Source: Brasenia schreberi (lineage: Eukaryota; Streptophyta; Magnoliopsida; Nymphaeales; Cabombaceae). Taken from it: a DNA stretch of 64,000 nt. The notes beneath the pieces were generated by a model, which was given only the letters and a program-made list of their open reading frames with translations, did no database searches and had not been told where the DNA came from. The stretch spans positions 13,212,001-13,276,000 of the forward strand of contig JAYKKT010000089.1 of NCBI GenBank assembly GCA_036023115.1, in the 5' to 3' direction. Numbering within the stretch: position 1 is the stretch's first letter; the number at the start of each line of letters is the position of its first letter. Shown piece by piece: positions 60,131-64,000 of the stretch. Position numbers and translations under genes: made by a program.

Positions 60131-62250
60131 TTACATATTATAATAAGGATCATCAACTAAATAATCTTCATCTTCTCCTTGTTGAAGATCCTCATCATCA
60201 TCATCACCACCTTCTGCTTGAAAATCAAAATCTTCATCTTGTTGATAATGTTGTTGCGCTCCTTTCAAATTAATCCATGCAATGTCTTGTTCAGGTAGGA
60301 GGGCATTTTCTTCACTATCTTCTATAATCCAGTCTTCTAATATATCAAAATTATCCAAACTTATTAGATCAAATTGGCTTTCTTCTCTATTTACTTTTTT
60401 CAATTGCCTACAAGAAAGAAAGATAAGCAATTAGTAAATAATATTAACAATTGAAGTCAAACAATATGTTGAATTGAATCTTTAAGTACTAACTAATACA
60501 AGATTACCTTTCGCGAAGCCACACATTACAACGAATAAAAACTAAGTCATTCAGCCATTTATGTTCCAACCTGTTGCGCTTTTTTGTATGGATGTATTCA
60601 AAGACACTCCAATTCCTTTCACAACCCGTTGCACTAAAGGTTTGTTTCAGAACTCTTACTGCAAAATCCTTAAGGTTTGGGCAATCACTTCCAAACCTAT
60701 TCCACCAAACATCTGTAGAAAAAGACAAATATTAGGGGCATAATTCACAATAATATAAGATTTATTGATTTAAGAAACTTAAATACGAAGTTAAACAATT
60801 TACCTAGACGCATAGTAGTGCGGTTGCGAATTGCTACAGGCAAACCCATCAAGTGAAGATTATTATCATAGATCTCCATCTCTCGATGTATAGCATCTGC
60901 CCTACTCTCATTAGGGACTAATTTGTCTATACAATCAATGATGCCTTGATTAACCTCATTGTCCCTTTTGAAGCTTGCTGAGTACCTGAATGATGGGTTT
61001 AGATAATATGTTGTTGTGTGAATAGGCTGATGCAATTGTTTGTTCTATCTATTATCTATAATTTTTCACACGGGCACATAATCTCTCTTTTTTCCATTAA
61101 AATTATTTTTAATGGCTTCTTTTGCCCTATCCATAGCTTTATAAAGATAGCCCATAGATGGTTTTTCCTCGCTATCAGCTAATCTCAAAACCTTCACCAA
61201 AGGACATGTAATCCTCAACAATCTAACACATGAATTTCAAAATGTAAATCTCATTAACTTTCTGTTTATTTTATTTTGAGGCAACATTGTTGTCACTCAT
61301 CTGAGGAGAATATTCTCTTCAATGCTTGCTTTTGTCTTACAATACTCTTTACAGATAAGAAGTTAGTTGCAAACCGAGTTGCAACTATACGAAGAAGCTA
61401 TGCACCATCTCATCATGCACAATACAAATGCATGGTTGTTGATGAATTTGGTGATATCATGACAACACTCAGTTGCTGCCTTTATCTCATCTATATCACC
61501 AATGTCCTTGAGGATGAGATCTAAACAATGGGTTGCGCATGGTGTCCAATAGAAAGTCCTATAAGTATTAGCTAACTCCTTCCTAGTTGCTTTGTAGTTA
61601 GCTGCATTATCTGTAATCAATTAAACTACATTTTCTAGCCCAACCTCACATATCACCTTATCAAACTCTTGTCGTAGGATCTCTGTAGTGTGCCCCTCTT
61701 CTGACATGTCTAAAGATCTTAAAAACATAAGTCCTTTAGGACAGTAGACAAGAAAGTTTAGCAAGGTCCTTCCTCGCCTATCTGTCCATCCTTTTGTCAT
61801 GATAGTGCATCGTGTCTCCTTCCATGACTCTCTCAAAGTTGAACAATATTCTTGCACATCAATGACGGTCTTATCTAAGATCTTCCCTCCCAATTTCTGA
61901 TAAGAGGGCATCTTGTATTCTAGACCAATATTAGCAATTGCATCTATTATTGCTTAAAAATGAAAACTATTTGTTGCATTAAATGGAATGCATGCATCAT
62001 AAAACCATCTTCCCACTGCAAGGTCTGGCTGATCATGTAGTTGTTCTGAAGCCATAGCAGCACGAATTCCAGGTTGAGCAACAGGTGTAGTGGTAGGAGA
62101 AAAAAATGAATGTATGCTAGAAGTAACTCTTCCTCTATTCTTTCCTTAGCTTTCTCTTCTACCACTTCCAAAATCTTCTCCAATCCTCTTTTTCTTGTTT
62201 GGTGGTCGAGAACTGCTACTACCAATCTATGTTCTGACATCTGAAGGAAT
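60131..62250 (-). pseudogene. hAT transposase remnant (DUF659 plus hAT dimerisation domain)
   Basis: Read on the - strand. An N-terminal basic region lies near 62220-62150. A DUF659-type RNase H-fold region follows (61911-61363) with MTKGWTDRRGRTLLNF, LITDNAANYK and WTPCATHCLDLILKD. Next is a C-terminal hAT dimerisation region with FSATGCERNWS (about 60638-60606) and VFIRCNVWLRER. It ends in an acidic tail (EDEDYLVDD) at 60131. Splice sites join 61035-60804, 60712-60508 and 60407-60131 in frame. Stops occur between the N-terminal and DUF659 parts and between DUF659 blocks, so the protein is not intact. The intact family enzyme cuts and moves the element. Confidence 0.85.
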
Positions 62251-62261
62251 ACTATTCTAAT

Positions 62262-63262
62262 CAGTGTTATCCGTATCGTACGATACGGTGCGATATAAAT
62301 CGTATCGTGGGCCACTACGATACGATACACCTAAGAGTATCGTAAAACAAAACTTATCGCTCTGTATTGTACGATACTGTATGCTAAAAAAAAATGTTTT
62401 CAAATTGTTTTTTGCAGGTTTATGGCCTCTCTTCACTTCTCTCCAAGGCATCCTCCGATATGCTTGTTTGGGATTGCAAGCTGTGTATGTAACATGTAAA
62501 TTCGGGTTTATAATTTCATTTATTGGATAAGAATAATTTATGAACAAATAAAAATTGTGACAATCATTTTCCTTTCTGTTGCCAACTTTTAGGTATATTT
62601 ATGCTACCAGTTTCTAATTTCATGAAATTGCAAACAAAGAAAAACAATTTGGTTGTCTCGGTTCATTGAGCAAGCATTTCACAACTTCACTATTATAGGG
62701 TTCACCTTACGTGACTTCCATTGAGTTGAACATGATCAACGTGTGTGAGTCTTAACTTAGACTGTGAAGTGAGAAATGGAGCTCAAGCATTAGTTAACCT
62801 AGTCTCCAGTAAGAGAAAAGGGGGATATCATCAAGTAACAATATCACATCACTGAGGTGTCATAGACTCAATAATCAAAGAAATGAAGCTCATCGTTTTG
62901 ATTTCCAAGCAGAAGGTACTGATGATGAGGATCTTCAGCAAGGAGAAGATCAAGATTATTTAGTTGATGATCTTGATTACAATTTGTAAAATGTAAATGT
63001 ATTTCATTTTTTTGATTCAAAATATGTAAATTTGGATGCAATTGTTCAATGTTGAATGCTTAATCTGTACTAAACTTTGCATTATATGAATTTAAAGCAA
63101 TTACCAGATTTTTCTTGATTTTTTTCGGATTTTTACTATTTTTTCTTAAATTTTAAAATATTTTTTGTATTTTTTTAATATTAAAATATGATACGGGCGA
63201 TACGATACGCTCGTATCGTGGAGCCCAGTGATACGCGATACGATACACGTCAGACAACACTG
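62262..63262 (+). mobile_element. Nested short hAT derivative, opposite orientation
   Basis: A left end CAGTGTTATCC at 62262 resembles the outer right end. A right end, inverted CAGTGTTGTCTGACG at 63262, resembles the outer left end. Near its right end it carries a + strand copy of the last codons of the transposase (FDFQAEG, EDLQQGED and YLVDD, about 62898-62988) and the same 3' flank as 59981-60130. It is about 1.0 kb and lacks the transposase body. Flanking octamers (attctaat and ccactaac) match only in CTAA, so its duplication is decayed or absent. Confidence 0.7.
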
Positions 63263-63827
63263 CCACTAACCACTCTCTCACAAAATAAACATCTTATCTT
63301 CAATCTGGAACCCTCAATTGGTGTACCCCACTGTCATGCCGGATCATCAGACCGAGAACGAGTCTCTAACACCCCTTCCTGCCGTCTCAATTGAGCACTT
63401 CAATTGAATCAAAAACCTGAAAATAAAAACACTTCATAAATCTCCAATCTTCACATTACACTTAAATAGAGTCTCTCCCACTTCATGAATGCAATAAAAA
63501 TCATATTCACACACTTAAAATTTTCATATTTTGAAGAAAAATACAAATAACATAAAAAAACAACAAATACAAAAGAAAAAATAAAGAAAAATATTAAAAA
63601 TATACCAAAATCCGAGTTAGGAGACTTGCACGGACACCGTAGAGCATGTTTTTGGACTCTTGAACCCCAAGAAGGAGGAGAACCATGGAAGGGAAGCGGG
63701 GTCCTTGGGCGTATTGTGCGATACGGGCCGTATCGCACGATAAGTTGGGTTTTACGATACAATGCCCTGAATCGTATTACGGCCCACGATATGATACGTA
63801 TCATACGGTGTGATACGTATAACACTG

Positions 63828-63835
63828 GTCTTTAG
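63828..63835. repeat. hAT target-site duplication, right copy
   Basis: GTCTTTAG, identical to 59873-59880. Confidence 0.95.
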
Positions 63836-64000
63836 TGTGTAATTCATTTATGACACTGCGAGCCTCATAGAAGCCTAGTTGATGACTTAGTTGGGATCAA
63901 GAAATAAAACAAAGAATGCTTCATGCTACATCAGGAAGAAAGAAATGTAACGTGGAGCTAATGACTATCATTTTGGTATCCATCTAGGTTGTAGGATGCT

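Larger units (their letters stand above)
59881..63827 (-). mobile_element. hAT DNA transposon in RPL11 intron 4
   Basis: A 3947-bp element with ends CAGTGTTGTC (59881) and, inverted, CAGTGTTATA (63827). It is flanked by a perfect 8-bp duplication GTCTTTAG. Both ends carry arrays of CGTATCG/GATACG words: about 59897-59980 on the left, about 63715-63820 on the right. The element encodes a hAT transposase on the - strand, now with several stops. A shorter related element in opposite orientation (62262-63262) lies inside it. The perfect duplication shows that the outer borders are exact. The insertion is intronic and opposite to RPL11 transcription. Confidence 0.93.

Noticed and set aside
59881..63262. 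A hAT element bounded by 59881 and 63262
   Set aside because: Although these ends look alike, the flanks do not match. The perfect duplication pairs 59881 with 63827, so the outer element ends at 63827.

Overview
This window is nuclear DNA of a flowering plant. The evidence is intron-containing genes with GT/AG splice sites, three plant-type gene families, a telo-box in front of a ribosomal protein gene, and a background dominated by decayed Copia, Gypsy, RTE-type LINE, SINE and hAT elements. Long (AT)n, (CT)n and (CA)n microsatellites are scattered throughout. I cannot name the species from sequence alone.

Three host genes are supported, all on the + strand. At 144-1910 are the last two coding exons of a nucleobase-ascorbate transporter whose 5' part lies outside the window. 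At 45822-49077 is a complete two-exon gene for a 212-residue RINGv (C4HC3) membrane E3 ligase-like protein. At 57590-59017 are the first four exons of cytosolic ribosomal protein L11 (uL5 family); its last exon(s) lie beyond base 64000 because intron 4 carries a 3.9-kb hAT transposon.

The space between the genes is layered transposon debris. About 4.5-7.4 kb and 9.7-12.5 kb hold LTR-like, non-coding or barely coding retroelement material. A Copia element with both LTRs lies at 12889-19288, and a sister element of the same family in the same orientation lies at 33395-39517. Between them is a complex nest: a Gypsy gag (about 19.8-21.0 kb, +), a very decayed Copia of another lineage (21.4-24.66 kb), a Gypsy pol with an internal deletion (24.9-26.94 kb), then an inverted copy of the same Gypsy leader and gag on the - strand (31.2 down to 26.95 kb) that was itself split by a nearly full-length RTE-clade LINE (27.75-31.0 kb). 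The stretch 39.5-44.6 kb holds a tRNA-derived SINE, a GGTTCC-rich repeat block and microsatellites. Downstream of the RINGv gene are a four-unit SINE-like tandem array (50.8-51.1 kb), a minisatellite (51.7 kb) and a short Gypsy element with paired LTRs but no integrase (52869-56148).

The genes do not form a pathway together; they are single plant genes separated by repeats. The most informative structure is the hAT element in RPL11 intron 4. It has a perfect 8-bp target duplication, terminal CAGTGTT repeats, CGTATCG-rich subterminal arrays and a decayed transposase. Inside it is a shorter, oppositely oriented relative that makes the four ends look interleaved. No wholly new coding system was seen. 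The novelty here lies in element architecture.
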